DNA from: a virus
IMG/VR virus record: IMGVR_UViG_3300033151_000361
Span: 1 to 45,264 of that record
Strand: one strand, 5' to 3'
DNA length: 45,264 bases
In this document: positions 1 to 6,695 of the stretch, in pieces
Layout: every line of letters starts with the position of its first letter
Numbering within the stretch: position 1 is the first letter of the stretch
Made by a program: the position numbers and the translations under genes
The notes under the pieces: model-generated
Told to the model about the DNA's origin: nothing
Seen by the model: the letters and a program-made list of their open reading frames with translations, nothing else
Databases searched by the model: none

Positions 1-321
1 CCTTCCAGGACGGACGTCCTCAGCGGCGTTCTCCGGCCTCTTCACCCTGGAGACCCAGGTCGGGAGGGTCAGACTTTCGCTCCCTTCAGCGGCCTTCAGC
101 TACCCCGTTTTTCACCGGCCTCCTCAGCGTGCCTTCAGTGCTTCCACCGGTCAACCCTACCCACTTGCATCAAGACCGGCCGAAACGGCCTTCTCCAAGA
201 CCGCCACCTGGACGTCCTCAGCTGCCCTCTCTCCCGTTTTTATCCAAACCCTCCTCCACCTGGAGGGTCAGACTTTCGCGGTAAATTTAATTTTTTATTT
301 TTTCAAAAGTCCAATTAAAAC
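1..321. other. Gene-free C-rich leader region with short repeats
   Basis: I see no convincing gene here. The plus strand is rich in C and CT and contains dispersed short repeats. An 18-bp exact repeat (GGAGGGTCAGACTTTCGC) lies at 63-80 and 262-279, and GGACGTCCTCAGC occurs at 12-24 and 210-222, with a related inverted copy near 1899-1910. The stretch resembles the later gene-free tracts and leads into promoter P1 through an AT-rich segment (about 281-320). It may be the tail of a further module lying left of the window. Confidence 0.6.
63..279 (+). repeat. 18-bp direct repeat pair
   Basis: GGAGGGTCAGACTTTCGC occurs exactly at 63-80 and at 262-279, 199 bp apart. Neither copy is in a gene. The second copy lies about 43 bp upstream of the -35 box of promoter P1. 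The function is unknown. Confidence 0.7.
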
Positions 322-351
322 TTGCCTTTTTGGACGGAAGTGAGGTATAAT
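322..351 (+). promoter_or_regulatory. Promoter P1 of the shared promoter family
   Basis: The -35 box is TTGCCT (322-327), the spacer is 18 bp ending in TGAGG, and the -10 box is a perfect TATAAT (346-351). The same long pattern occurs at seven other places in the window. It should drive the gene at 431. Confidence 0.85.
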
Positions 352-430
352 AGCTACGCGGTTGAGGGATTTACCTGACCCGCCCTGGAAGACCCAGGAA
401 TTAACTTTTAACTTTTAAGGAATAATTATC

Positions 431-883
431 ATGACTAAGAAAGAACTTTTTGAAGCCCTCGCCGCGTTTAACGTGAACCTGCCTAAGAAAACTTCAAAGG
501 CCGATTTGGAAGACGCCCTGGAAAACTGCCTGGAAATCGAAGCGGAAAACGCGCCGACGCCGGAATTGACCGCCGCAGAAAAGCGCGCAGCCGGAATTGA
601 GAAGCAGCGCGTGACGCAGACCGCCACGATGAAAATTAGCGACCGGCGGGTGACGGAATTGGACAGCGGTGACGTTTATAAGAATTGCTGCCGCGCGTGG
701 AAGGACGACCGTTTTTCCAGCAGCCAGTGCGACACCCTAGTTGGAAAATTGATGAAGGCCGCGAAACTTGGAAATTTCCCGGTTGAAGAAATGAACGGCC
801 AGAAATGGAGATTGACCAGCGCGGTGGAAGCCGACGCCGCAGCCACCCTGGAAGCCGACGCGGAGGTAGCCGCCGAAGCGTAG
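431..883 (+). CDS. Hypothetical early protein with SAP/HeH-like N-terminus
   Basis: This 150-residue protein has its own promoter (P1) and a strong AAGGAA ribosome binding site (417-422) eight bases before the ATG. Residues 3-35 form a helical, charged segment (KELFEALAAFNV, then KADLEDALENCL) reminiscent of a SAP/HeH/Rho-N type helix-extended-helix nucleic-acid-binding fold. The middle (about 60-120) holds two adjacent cysteines and a W-rich segment. The C-terminus is Ala/Glu-rich and low in complexity. It is a single-gene transcription unit ending in an intrinsic terminator, which suggests strong, separately controlled expression. No family is firmly recognised; the DNA-binding idea is inference. 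Confidence 0.75.
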   Translation: MTKKELFEALAAFNVNLPKKTSKADLEDALENCLEIEAENAPTPELTAAEKRAAGIEKQRVTQTATMKISDRRVTELDSGDVYKNCCRAWKDDRFSSSQCDTLVGKLMKAAKLGNFPVEEMNGQKWRLTSAVEADAAATLEADAEVAAEA

Positions 884-904
884 CGGAAAACGTAATGCAG
901 AACA

Positions 905-927
905 GGCCGGTTTTTCCGGCCTTTTTT
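905..927 (+). terminator. Intrinsic terminator, GGCCGG stem
   Basis: The stem GGCCGG (905-910), loop TTTTT and stem CCGGCC (916-921) are followed by six T. It ends the transcript of the 431-883 gene. The same six-base stem is reused in the terminators at 1765 and 4183. Confidence 0.9.
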
Positions 928-1399
928 GTGCCCGTCCGTCGGGTTCTGCGTCCAAAGCTCCATTCTGCTCTCTCCGGTCCTCTCTCCTCATTCTCTACCG
1001 TTTTCGATTCTGCTAGGCTTCGCTATCAAGGTCGCCGTTTATGCCGCTCAGCGGAAATTGCTCTCTCCCGTCCTCTCTCCTCCTTCTCTACCGTTTTACG
1101 TAACCCAGCCACCTCAACCTGGAGGTAAATTTTTACGCCCTCCTCCGCCCGTCTCCTACGCCGTTTTTCCAACGTCCTCTCCGTCCGCTCAGTGCCGCGA
1201 ATCCACCGGCCTAGCCACCGGCCTAGCCCTGGAACCCGACGGCCTCAGATCGTCCTCCAGAGTCCGTCCTCCTCAGATCCTAGGCCTCTCTCAGATCCGT
1301 GGTTCTCAGGTTCTCACGCTCGATTCTCAAGTTCATCGTAAGGCTTGGAAGGCTCACCGGAAGGCTTGGAAGGCCTGAAAAAATAATTTCAAAAAAGGC
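928..1399. other. Gene-free C-rich tract after terminator
   Basis: About 470 bp with no credible gene. The plus strand is CT-rich and full of repeats of the type CCTCTCTCC, CTCAGATCC and CCACCGGCCTAG. Open frames exist here only because the tract is poor in stop codons; their translations are low-complexity and lack a ribosome binding site. It ends with a 14-bp repeat pair (1340-1374) and an A-rich stretch before promoter P2. Confidence 0.7.
1340..1374 (+). repeat. AAGGC-type repeat pair upstream of P2
   Basis: AAGGCTTGGAAGGC occurs exactly at 1340-1353 and 1361-1374, a 21-bp period (two helical turns), 26 bp before the -35 box of P2. Similar AAGGC clusters lie before P3 and P4 and at 9168-9241. 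This could be a binding site for a regulator, by inference. Confidence 0.65.
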
Positions 1400-1428
1400 T
1401 TTACTTATGGAAGGAAATGAGCTAAAAT
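1400..1428 (+). promoter_or_regulatory. Promoter P2 with TSS dyad
   Basis: The -35 box is TTTACT (1400-1405), the 17-bp spacer ends in TGAGC, and the -10 box is TAAAAT (1423-1428). A perfect dyad ATGAC-GTA-GTCAT (1427-1439) overlaps the expected transcription start. It drives the gene at 1472. Confidence 0.8.
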
Positions 1429-1471
1429 GACGTAGTCATTTTGACTTTAACTACTTTAAGGAATTATATAT

Positions 1472-1741
1472 ATGTCTCATTCTCAAGCTTCTTCAATCCT
1501 CACTATTCAACTCGATTATAATGATTCTGATTGGATTTCAATCGTTTCTGATTCGGTCACCGGTGTTGGCTGTTCCATTACGCCGGTTTCTGATCCTAAT
1601 TCCTGGGGTGCGTCGGTCGCTATTTCAGGTCCTGGTCCCGCCGTTATTCAGTGGCTTCTCAATTCAGGCTACTGCGCTACTTACGGGGAATTCTCATTCG
1701 GTATTTTTCAAAATATCATGTCAACCGCCGTTTATTCTTAG
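1472..1741 (+). CDS. Hypothetical small early protein
   Basis: This 89-residue protein is transcribed alone from P2, with AAGGAA about nine bases before the ATG. The sequence is neutral, rich in Ser, Gly and Ile, with two cysteines (about residues 34 and 68) and no charged clusters or membrane segment. I recognise no family. The unit is closed by a GGCCGG terminator 24 bases downstream, so it is a monocistronic, separately regulated gene. The good promoter, ribosome binding site and terminator support it being real despite the lack of homology I can recall. Confidence 0.7.
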   Translation: MSHSQASSILTIQLDYNDSDWISIVSDSVTGVGCSITPVSDPNSWGASVAISGPGPAVIQWLLNSGYCATYGEFSFGIFQNIMSTAVYS

Positions 1742-1764
1742 CCCTCACCCGCTCCGTCAAATCA

Positions 1765-1786
1765 GGCCGGTTCTCCGGCCTTTTTT
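1765..1786 (+). terminator. Intrinsic terminator, GGCCGG stem
   Basis: GGCCGG (1765-1770), loop TTCT and CCGGCC (1775-1780) are followed by six T. It ends the 1472-1741 transcript. Confidence 0.9.
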
Positions 1787-2244
1787 GTGTCCGTCATTCT
1801 CATCCCTCCTCGTCCCTCTCCCTCTCCGTCCCTCTCCCGCGTCCATTTTACCCTAGGCCACGGCCTACACAAACCGTTTTACGCCACCTGACGGCAAACT
1901 GAGGACGTCCGTATTTACCCGTCTCCGCGTTAAAATTTCCAACCTAACCCACGGCCTAGCCGCACCCCAAAACGCGCCCCTCTCCTACCCCTGAGCGTTC
2001 CCTCTGAGAGCGACGAATCCTCTGAGAGCGCCAGACCTCACCGGCCAGGGAGAGGAGGGCTAGAATCTGAGAGAGAACCACCTCAGATCCGTTTATTCTG
2101 TAGTTTCTGTACTTTCTCAAGCTAATCGCCGGAAGGCTCCGAAGGCTTCACATTTCACATTCTGTAGTTTCTGTACTTTCTCAAGCTAATCGCCGGAAGG
2201 CTCCGAAGGCATGTAAATAACTTTTCCGTATAGACGTAAATAAC
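1787..2244. other. Gene-free C-rich tract with repeats
   Basis: No gene seen. It holds CCACGGCCTACAC (1858-1870, identical at 4288-4300), a related CCACGGCCTAGC at 1949-1960, and CCTCTGAGAGCG twice (2001-2012 and 2019-2030, 18-bp period). A 52-bp tandem repeat follows (2095-2210), and GTAAATAACTTT occurs twice (2213-2224 and 2236-2247), the second copy running into the -35 box of P3. Confidence 0.7.
2095..2210 (+). repeat. 52-bp direct repeat, two copies
   Basis: Bases 2095-2146 and 2159-2210 are identical over 52 bp, separated by 12 bp (64-bp period). Each copy ends with a GGAAGGC/CGAAGGC pair. The array lies 35 bp upstream of the P3 -35 box. It is too short and too few-copied for a CRISPR array; an upstream regulatory element or a recent duplication is more likely. 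Confidence 0.9.
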
Positions 2245-2274
2245 TTTACTTATTGAACCAAACTGAGGTATAAT
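2245..2274 (+). promoter_or_regulatory. Promoter P3
   Basis: TTTACT (2245-2250), an 18-bp spacer ending CTGAGG, and TATAAT (2269-2274). A GGTCA half-site follows just downstream, matching the right arm of the dyads at P4 and P5. It heads the six-gene operon 2328-4161. Confidence 0.85.
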
Positions 2275-2327
2275 AGCGTAGCGGTCAAACGCAGCTTCTT
2301 AACTTTTTAACTGACTAAGGAAATATC

Positions 2328-2603
2328 ATGAATAAGCCATTATTAAGAATCGAGTCTCTCATTGGAGATGAATATCCGACGCCTCGTTTCCGCGCTGTGA
2401 TTTATGACGGTAAATCAACCGCCAAGCGCCCACCGGTCGTTTGGTTAGCAGAAAGCACTGAACTAAAGGACTGCGTTAGAAGCGCCCAGCGTATGTTCCC
2501 TGATCTCATCCTCCTCGATAAGGATTGGACTGAGTTGAAATTTGGTAAGACGAACATTGTCCCCGTTATCGAGCGGAACCTCGCTTTTCACGTAATAACT
2601 TGA
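2328..2603 (+). CDS. Hypothetical protein, first gene of the P3 operon
   Basis: This 91-residue protein starts behind the conserved leader and an AAGGAA site five bases before the ATG. It is a compact mixed-charge protein (RIESLIGDEYPTPRF at the N-terminus, VPVIERNLAFHVIT at the end) with no membrane segment or cysteine pair that suggests metal binding. The next gene follows after 28 bp with its own AAGGAA site. I do not recognise a family. Confidence 0.75.
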   Translation: MNKPLLRIESLIGDEYPTPRFRAVIYDGKSTAKRPPVVWLAESTELKDCVRSAQRMFPDLILLDKDWTELKFGKTNIVPVIERNLAFHVIT

Positions 2604-2631
2604 ATACAGCCCACAGAAACAAGGAAATATC

Positions 2632-2823
2632 ATGAATACAGTTTTAGTAGATCTTGACGGAACCCCTACGGAGGTCCGCGTCGGGGATTCTGTCTGTTAC
2701 AAGATGGATTATGAGAAATGTGGAAAAGTGACCCACATTCAGACAGGTAGCATAAAAGTGAACGGACTTTGGATGAACCCTGACCGTTGCTGGCTTGAAT
2801 ATGACCCACGCGAGGAAGGCTAA
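2632..2823 (+). CDS. Hypothetical small protein
   Basis: This 63-residue protein has an AAGGAA site five bases before its ATG. The sequence suggests a small beta barrel: an N-terminal strand pair, VGDSVCYKMDYEKCGKVTHI (about residues 18-37) and a tryptophan-rich end. A KOW/SH3-like or zinc-free OB-like fold is conceivable but unproven. It is the second gene of the P3 operon and is followed after one base by the next start. Confidence 0.65.
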   Translation: MNTVLVDLDGTPTEVRVGDSVCYKMDYEKCGKVTHIQTGSIKVNGLWMNPDRCWLEYDPREEG

Positions 2824-2824
2824 G

Positions 2825-3310
2825 ATGAGCGCTAAATTTTACCTAGTTCTTGACGGTAAGACCGTACCCTCCACATTTGGTCGGAACGTCCTCCGCGAAC
2901 ATCGCACGTTTCATTGTGAGGAAGCCGGGATGCTGGTCAACAATGAACGAGTTCTGTGGATCAACCCGAAGGTCTCAAACATTCACGCCCACCTCCACCG
3001 CAAGATCAACAGGAAAGCCGCAATAGCCGCCGAGATAACCAGGAAGGCCACCGGCTCAATGATCTGGGTGCAGACCGGTTGTTACGATCATGTTGATCAC
3101 GTTCAACTGGATAACCGCCCACGTTGGGTAGGAACCGACGTAGCCCTGGATTGGATGATCGACAACGAGTTCGGAGACCTGGATGGAGAGTGTTCTTATT
3201 ACGTGACCCTCCTCACGCCAAAAGAGGCCGACCGAGCCGATTACGGCCAGCGCGACCACGCCATGGAAGCGTACGAAAACGGCCACCCGCATTCAATACA
3301 CGCAGGATAA
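2825..3310 (+). CDS. Hypothetical protein
   Basis: I start this 161-residue protein at the ATG at 2825, preceded by GAGGAAGG, rather than at the in-frame TTG 30 bases upstream. It is a soluble protein with a basic, histidine-rich middle (NIHAHLHRKINRKAAIAAEI, about residues 51-70) and an acidic C-terminal half with several tyrosines and histidines. No motif identifies a family. It sits third in the P3 operon, one base after the preceding stop, so translational coupling is likely. Confidence 0.65.
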   Translation: MSAKFYLVLDGKTVPSTFGRNVLREHRTFHCEEAGMLVNNERVLWINPKVSNIHAHLHRKINRKAAIAAEITRKATGSMIWVQTGCYDHVDHVQLDNRPRWVGTDVALDWMIDNEFGDLDGECSYYVTLLTPKEADRADYGQRDHAMEAYENGHPHSIHAG

Positions 3311-3314
3311 AATC

Positions 3315-3563
3315 ATGTACTACATTACAGAAACCATCAACGGAACCGTCACCCAGGTAATTGATGACTTCCATAGAAACCGCCGACCTACAGATTACCT
3401 GAGGGAAATGATTACCGCCCTAGGCCACCCATGCGAGGAACCGACCAGTTTCCATGAGTTCTACCTGGACTCCAAGGGTGGCCAGCACGTTGAATTTGAG
3501 ATACACGAAGGCACCATAGCCAGTGACGAACACATAACCCAAATGATAGAGAGATACAAATGA
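3315..3563 (+). CDS. Hypothetical small protein
   Basis: This 82-residue protein has an AGGA site seven bases before its ATG and overlaps the next gene by four bases (ATGA). It is predicted mixed alpha/beta, acidic in the second half (FEIHEGTIASDEHITQMIERY). I recognise no domain. Confidence 0.65.
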   Translation: MYYITETINGTVTQVIDDFHRNRRPTDYLREMITALGHPCEEPTSFHEFYLDSKGGQHVEFEIHEGTIASDEHITQMIERYK

Positions 3564-3979
3564 ACATATACGAGAAAGCAGCCCTACAGATCGAACTGAT
3601 CGAAGCCGGAGCCGACCCAGCCCTGGATCACCTAAGCGCGACCAATAGATGGAAGGAGATCAACGAACAGGTCATCGCCGTAATTCAGCAGGTGGCCGAG
3701 TTGACCGGCCTTTCTATGGAAGAGGTTGACCAGGGGATCTTCAAGTACAGATGCCCTATTCCTCCCTGCCCGAACTGCGGTTCTCAGAAGTGGCGTGCCG
3801 AACTCCAGGCGGTCACTTACCTGATTCTCAGTGATGACCGGAAAGAATGGGAATATGATTCTACTCATAACGACCCGCCGGTGAAATTCAATTGCTACGC
3901 CTGCGGGAATAGCGTTCCTCACACTCACGACGGAATAACCGACGCATTAATCAAACACTACCAGGAATCAAACTCATGA
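3560..3979 (+). CDS. Zinc-ribbon-like hypothetical protein
   Basis: This 139-residue protein overlaps both neighbours by four bases, so it is translationally coupled. The N-terminal half is helical (about residues 1-60). The C-terminal half carries two CxxC knuckles, CPNCG (about residues 71-75) and CYACG (about 112-116), spaced as in a zinc ribbon, followed by two histidines. This suggests metal binding and perhaps contact with nucleic acid or with host RNA polymerase or ribosome, by analogy with other small phage zinc ribbons; the target is unknown. Confidence 0.7.
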   Translation: MNIYEKAALQIELIEAGADPALDHLSATNRWKEINEQVIAVIQQVAELTGLSMEEVDQGIFKYRCPIPPCPNCGSQKWRAELQAVTYLILSDDRKEWEYDSTHNDPPVKFNCYACGNSVPHTHDGITDALIKHYQESNS

Positions 3980-4161
3980 AGACCTTCTTCCACACGCTAC
4001 TAGTTCTAATTCCGTCCTTGCTCGTCCTGGACTTTTGCCTCGCGCTCAATGGATTCTACCCGCTCCCGCTATTTTTCCAAGGAATAGGAGATCCAATTCT
4101 AGGCCTCAAGTTCTCAGCCCTCGCGTTTCTCACAATAGCCGGTTGCGAAGTCACCCGCTAG
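3976..4161 (+). CDS. Small membrane protein with two hydrophobic helices
   Basis: This 61-residue protein overlaps the upstream zinc-ribbon gene by four bases. Two hydrophobic stretches are visible, about residues 7-25 (LLVLIPSLLVLDFCLAL) and 43-57 (LKFSALAFLTIAGC), joined by a short proline-rich loop. It should sit in the inner membrane. Small early two-helix proteins in phages can be exclusion or host-takeover factors; that is inference. It is the last gene before the terminator at 4183. Confidence 0.65.
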   Translation: MKTFFHTLLVLIPSLLVLDFCLALNGFYPLPLFFQGIGDPILGLKFSALAFLTIAGCEVTR

Positions 4162-4182
4162 CCTCACCATTCTCACAACTAA

Positions 4183-4207
4183 GGCCGGAACCCCACCGGC
4201 CTTTTTT
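4183..4207 (+). terminator. Intrinsic terminator, GGCCGG stem
   Basis: GGCCGG (4183-4188), loop AACCCCA and CCGGCC (4196-4201) are followed by six T. It ends the P3 operon. Confidence 0.9.
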
Positions 4208-4607
4208 GCGTCTCCAAACTTAATTCTCCCCTCCCTCCCGCCTCCCTCAGCTCCTCTCTCCGGCCTTAAACAGAAACCCACCCTCACCCACGGCCTACAC
4301 CACATTCTATTATACCCTCCTCCGGCACTCAGCTGCTCCCTCAGCGTCCCTCTCCTGCCTTAAAATTACCCTACCTCACCCGTCGCCTACCCCACATTCC
4401 AATACCTCCCTCAGCGCCCCTCTCCTCCCGCCTCCATCCCGCCTCCCTCCACCAGAACCCCCTCAACCGCCACCCACCAACCCCCGCCAGAACCACACAC
4501 CGAACCACCATTCTCAAACCACCCCACCCTTATTCTCAATCAGGCCGAAGGCTTCCCCTAAGCCCTCCAAGGCTTCATCTACCTGGAAAGTATTTTAATC
4601 CGACCCC
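4208..4607. other. Gene-free, extremely C-rich and G-poor tract
   Basis: No gene seen. In the 120 bases 4381-4500 I count 71 C and only 10 G on the plus strand. CCACGGCCTACAC (4288-4300) repeats the element at 1858-1870. AAGGC elements appear near 4553-4575, just before P4. An unstructured, C-rich, G-poor transcript is what Rho factor binds, so a back-up Rho-dependent terminator behind the hairpin at 4183 is a reasonable inference. Confidence 0.7.
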
Positions 4608-4636
4608 TTTACTTTTACCAATTTTTACGGTATAAT
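4608..4636 (+). promoter_or_regulatory. Promoter P4 with TSS dyad
   Basis: TTTACT (4608-4613), 17-bp spacer and TATAAT (4631-4636). Here the spacer lacks TGAGG (it ends TACGG). The dyad TGACC-TCT-GGTCA (4636-4648) starts at the last base of the -10 box. It drives 4688-6565. Confidence 0.8.
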
Positions 4637-4687
4637 GACCTCTGGTCAAGTGACCGCTTTTAACTTTTAACTGAACAAGGAAATACA

Positions 4688-5437
4688 ATGATCATTAGTG
4701 AAACCTATAAGGATGCACGTTCTCGCATGTCTGCCCGTAACGACACGAATTACTGTGTTCCAATGGCCTTAGGCATTCTCGCCGGTGTTGACCCTGTCAA
4801 GGTCGCCGAAGACATGGAAGCCTCGGGCTTGCGTCGTCGCGGTTCCGGCGTACGCTGGCCGAACATCAAGACTCAGGCCAACATTCTCAACCTCAATCTG
4901 GTTGATATTACCCCACTGGTTCTTAAGTGCGGTGCGAAGTCAGTCGCTTCTATCACTTCCATCCTGAACCCCTCCAAGTCCTACCTGGTTGGGGTGCGCG
5001 GCCACGTTCTGGCCATTGTTGATGGAATCGTCCATGATTGGACAAACGACAAGAAGAACAGACCTACAGAAATTTACCAAGTGAACGGTGATGACTTCGG
5101 AACTTTGACGGTGAACACCGCCGTTGTCCTCCAGGACAAGAAGGCTCAATCACTCGCCGATGAGATCGCTACCCTCAGCAATTCTGCCATTGTCAAGAAG
5201 TCCGGTGCCGAAGCACGTCTGATTTACTGGGTGAATGGCGCACGGTATTCGTGCTACATCAGGAAGTCCCGAGCCGGTTACACCCTTCAGTATTCTTTGA
5301 AGACCGCCTACTACGAAATCTCACCGGCCACCTCGCCGACGAAGACAACAAGCCAGTATGCGAACTACGATTTCAACACGCTCCAGGAAGCTGTCACCGC
5401 TGCTGACGAAGCTGCCGACGCGAGGGATTGGTACTAA
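4688..5437 (+). CDS. Papain-like (C39/transglutaminase-type) cysteine protein
   Basis: This 249-residue protein opens the P4 operon, with AAGGAA before the ATG. The first 120 residues look like a papain-fold domain: NYCVPMAL with candidate nucleophile C23, a GSGV segment (about 53-56), and RGHVLAIVDGIVHDW with candidate H106 and D117. That C...GH...D order and the DG-IVHDW ending are typical of C39-like or transglutaminase-like phage proteins. The remaining 130 residues are of unknown fold with several tyrosines. It may be a protease or amide-processing enzyme acting on a host target early in infection; the activity and target are inference. Confidence 0.7.
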   Translation: MIISETYKDARSRMSARNDTNYCVPMALGILAGVDPVKVAEDMEASGLRRRGSGVRWPNIKTQANILNLNLVDITPLVLKCGAKSVASITSILNPSKSYLVGVRGHVLAIVDGIVHDWTNDKKNRPTEIYQVNGDDFGTLTVNTAVVLQDKKAQSLADEIATLSNSAIVKKSGAEARLIYWVNGARYSCYIRKSRAGYTLQYSLKTAYYEISPATSPTKTTSQYANYDFNTLQEAVTAADEAADARDWY

Positions 5438-5799
5438 TGGATAAGAACACGCAACTCGCCGTTAGAACTTTTAACACCCTCGCTGATAGCAAGGAACCCC
5501 TGTTCTCTACATGGCAGGGTTTCCTCGGGTTCAATGAATACCTGGACGCCTACGACCGCGCAATGAATCGCCTAGCCGTCGCCGTAGCCGCCCGATTCGA
5601 CATGAACCGCGACCAGCTTCGCCACGCACTGGAGGAGGATTCATACCAGCAAGACCTCCACCAGGAGAATGCCCACATGAAGGCAAACCCGGAAGGCCAC
5701 CAACCCCGATGCAGAGAATACTGGGATCGCGGCCTGGAATGCCCTTGCGAAGAATACGCCCACCACGCCCAATCTCACCCAAATGGAGAACTAACATGA
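5437..5799 (+). CDS. Hypothetical protein
   Basis: This 120-residue protein starts at the ATG overlapping the preceding stop by one base (TAATG), with GAGG upstream; an in-frame TTG at 5428 is less likely. It is helical through about residue 75 (RLAVAVAARFDMNRDQLRHA). Near the C-terminus lies a Cys/His-rich segment with C92, C101, C103 and four histidines that could bind a metal. No family recognised. It overlaps the next start by four bases. Confidence 0.65.
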   Translation: MDKNTQLAVRTFNTLADSKEPLFSTWQGFLGFNEYLDAYDRAMNRLAVAVAARFDMNRDQLRHALEEDSYQQDLHQENAHMKANPEGHQPRCREYWDRGLECPCEEYAHHAQSHPNGELT

Positions 5800-6275
5800 G
5801 CGCCATAGTGATAACTGCCGGAGGCGTCAGAACCCTCTATTCCACCGAACACCTGCAAGAAATGGTTGATGATCCTAACCTGTTCTACTGCGCTGATAAT
5901 CTGCCTAAATGGTTGGCTATCAAGTTCATGGCCTTGTCAGGGGCAAGGTTCGGTGCGGCTTACGACAAAGCAATTCAGACCATCAAGCGAGCCGTTGAAT
6001 CCCCCACTCAAACCATATTCAACGTGAGGTCTGACCGACCATACGAATCTACCTACTCCAACAACTACGAACTGAGATTGATCAGCGCGAAGCAACGAGT
6101 CATTCAATGCCACACCCAACTGAACTCGGCCTTTGCCGAAATGCAGAACACAGCCCTTTCAAGAACACCTTGCCATGATGATGAGGACGACGCTATGGAA
6201 TCAATTGCAGATGCAATGCTCCAGGCTGAGAAGGCACTCGAAGACGTAACTGACGCATTAAAGGAATTACCATGA
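5796..6275 (+). CDS. Hypothetical helical protein
   Basis: I choose the ATG at 5796, which overlaps the previous stop (ATGA) and has GGAG upstream, giving 159 residues; an in-frame upstream ATG at 5709 would run through the previous gene. The protein is mostly helical with an acidic C-terminal region (about residues 128-159) likely to form an amphipathic helix. No recognised domain. It overlaps the next gene by four bases. Confidence 0.65.
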   Translation: MSAIVITAGGVRTLYSTEHLQEMVDDPNLFYCADNLPKWLAIKFMALSGARFGAAYDKAIQTIKRAVESPTQTIFNVRSDRPYESTYSNNYELRLISAKQRVIQCHTQLNSAFAEMQNTALSRTPCHDDEDDAMESIADAMLQAEKALEDVTDALKELP

Positions 6276-6565
6276 TAACCAATATGAACGAATTTGAAGC
6301 CAGCCTTCCTTGCACTAAGGAGGAAATCCAGGAACTAGCCGACGCCGCATTCAGGATCTATCAGGCGATTGGCTACGACCTTCCAGGTGAAATAACCATG
6401 ATCGATGCAGTTGAAGTCTGCCTGGATGCAGGTCGCCTTGAAGACATGGCATTCCATGGTATCGAGAATGGAGCCGAGTTGCAGGAACGATATTCATCAC
6501 TTTATCAACTCATTGATAATTCAGATGACCTCCACCAACTGCTAGCCAGAAGAGGGTTCTTTTAA
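6272..6565 (+). CDS. Hypothetical acidic helical protein
   Basis: This 97-residue acidic protein is the last gene of the P4 operon, overlapping the preceding stop by four bases; an alternative ATG lies at 6284. It is predicted all-helical with a QELADAAFRIYQAIGYDL segment (about residues 20-37). No family is recognised. No GGCCGG terminator follows; instead a pentanucleotide repeat begins at its stop codon. Confidence 0.6.
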   Translation: MITNMNEFEASLPCTKEEIQELADAAFRIYQAIGYDLPGEITMIDAVEVCLDAGRLEDMAFHGIENGAELQERYSSLYQLIDNSDDLHQLLARRGFF

Positions 6566-6590
6566 CCCAACCCAACCCAACCCAACCCAA
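6564..6590 (+). repeat. AACCC pentanucleotide microsatellite
   Basis: Five tandem AACCC units (6564-6588) plus AA follow directly on the stop codon region of the 6272 gene. A related CCCAATCCCAACCCAA string occurs at about 7110-7125 between two later genes. This is prone to slippage; the function is unknown. Confidence 0.9.
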
Positions 6591-6612
6591 GATACTATTT
6601 TGTTCCAGACAC

Positions 6613-6642
6613 TTTACTTATGGAACCAAATTGAGGTATAAT
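6613..6642 (+). promoter_or_regulatory. Promoter P5 with TSS dyad
   Basis: TTTACT (6613-6618), an 18-bp spacer ending TTGAGG and TATAAT (6637-6642): the best match to the family consensus. The dyad TGACC-GCA-GGTCA (6643-6655) follows at once. It drives 6696 onward. Confidence 0.9.
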
Positions 6643-6695
6643 TGACCGCAGGTCACAACGGCCTGTCTTAACTTTTAACTGATTAAGGAATTACC

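Noticed and set aside
926-1378. 150-codon plus-strand open frame in the C-rich tract
   Set aside because: Low-complexity Pro/Ser/Arg translation, no ribosome binding site, and the tract is simply poor in stop codons; another frame over the same bases is also open.
2095-2210. CRISPR-like repeat
   Set aside because: Only two 52-bp copies with a 12-bp gap and no spacer series; not a CRISPR array.
4300-4325. Minus-strand TATAAT as a promoter
   Set aside because: A TATAAT can be read leftward but there is no fitting -35 box or TGAGG, and no minus-strand gene follows.
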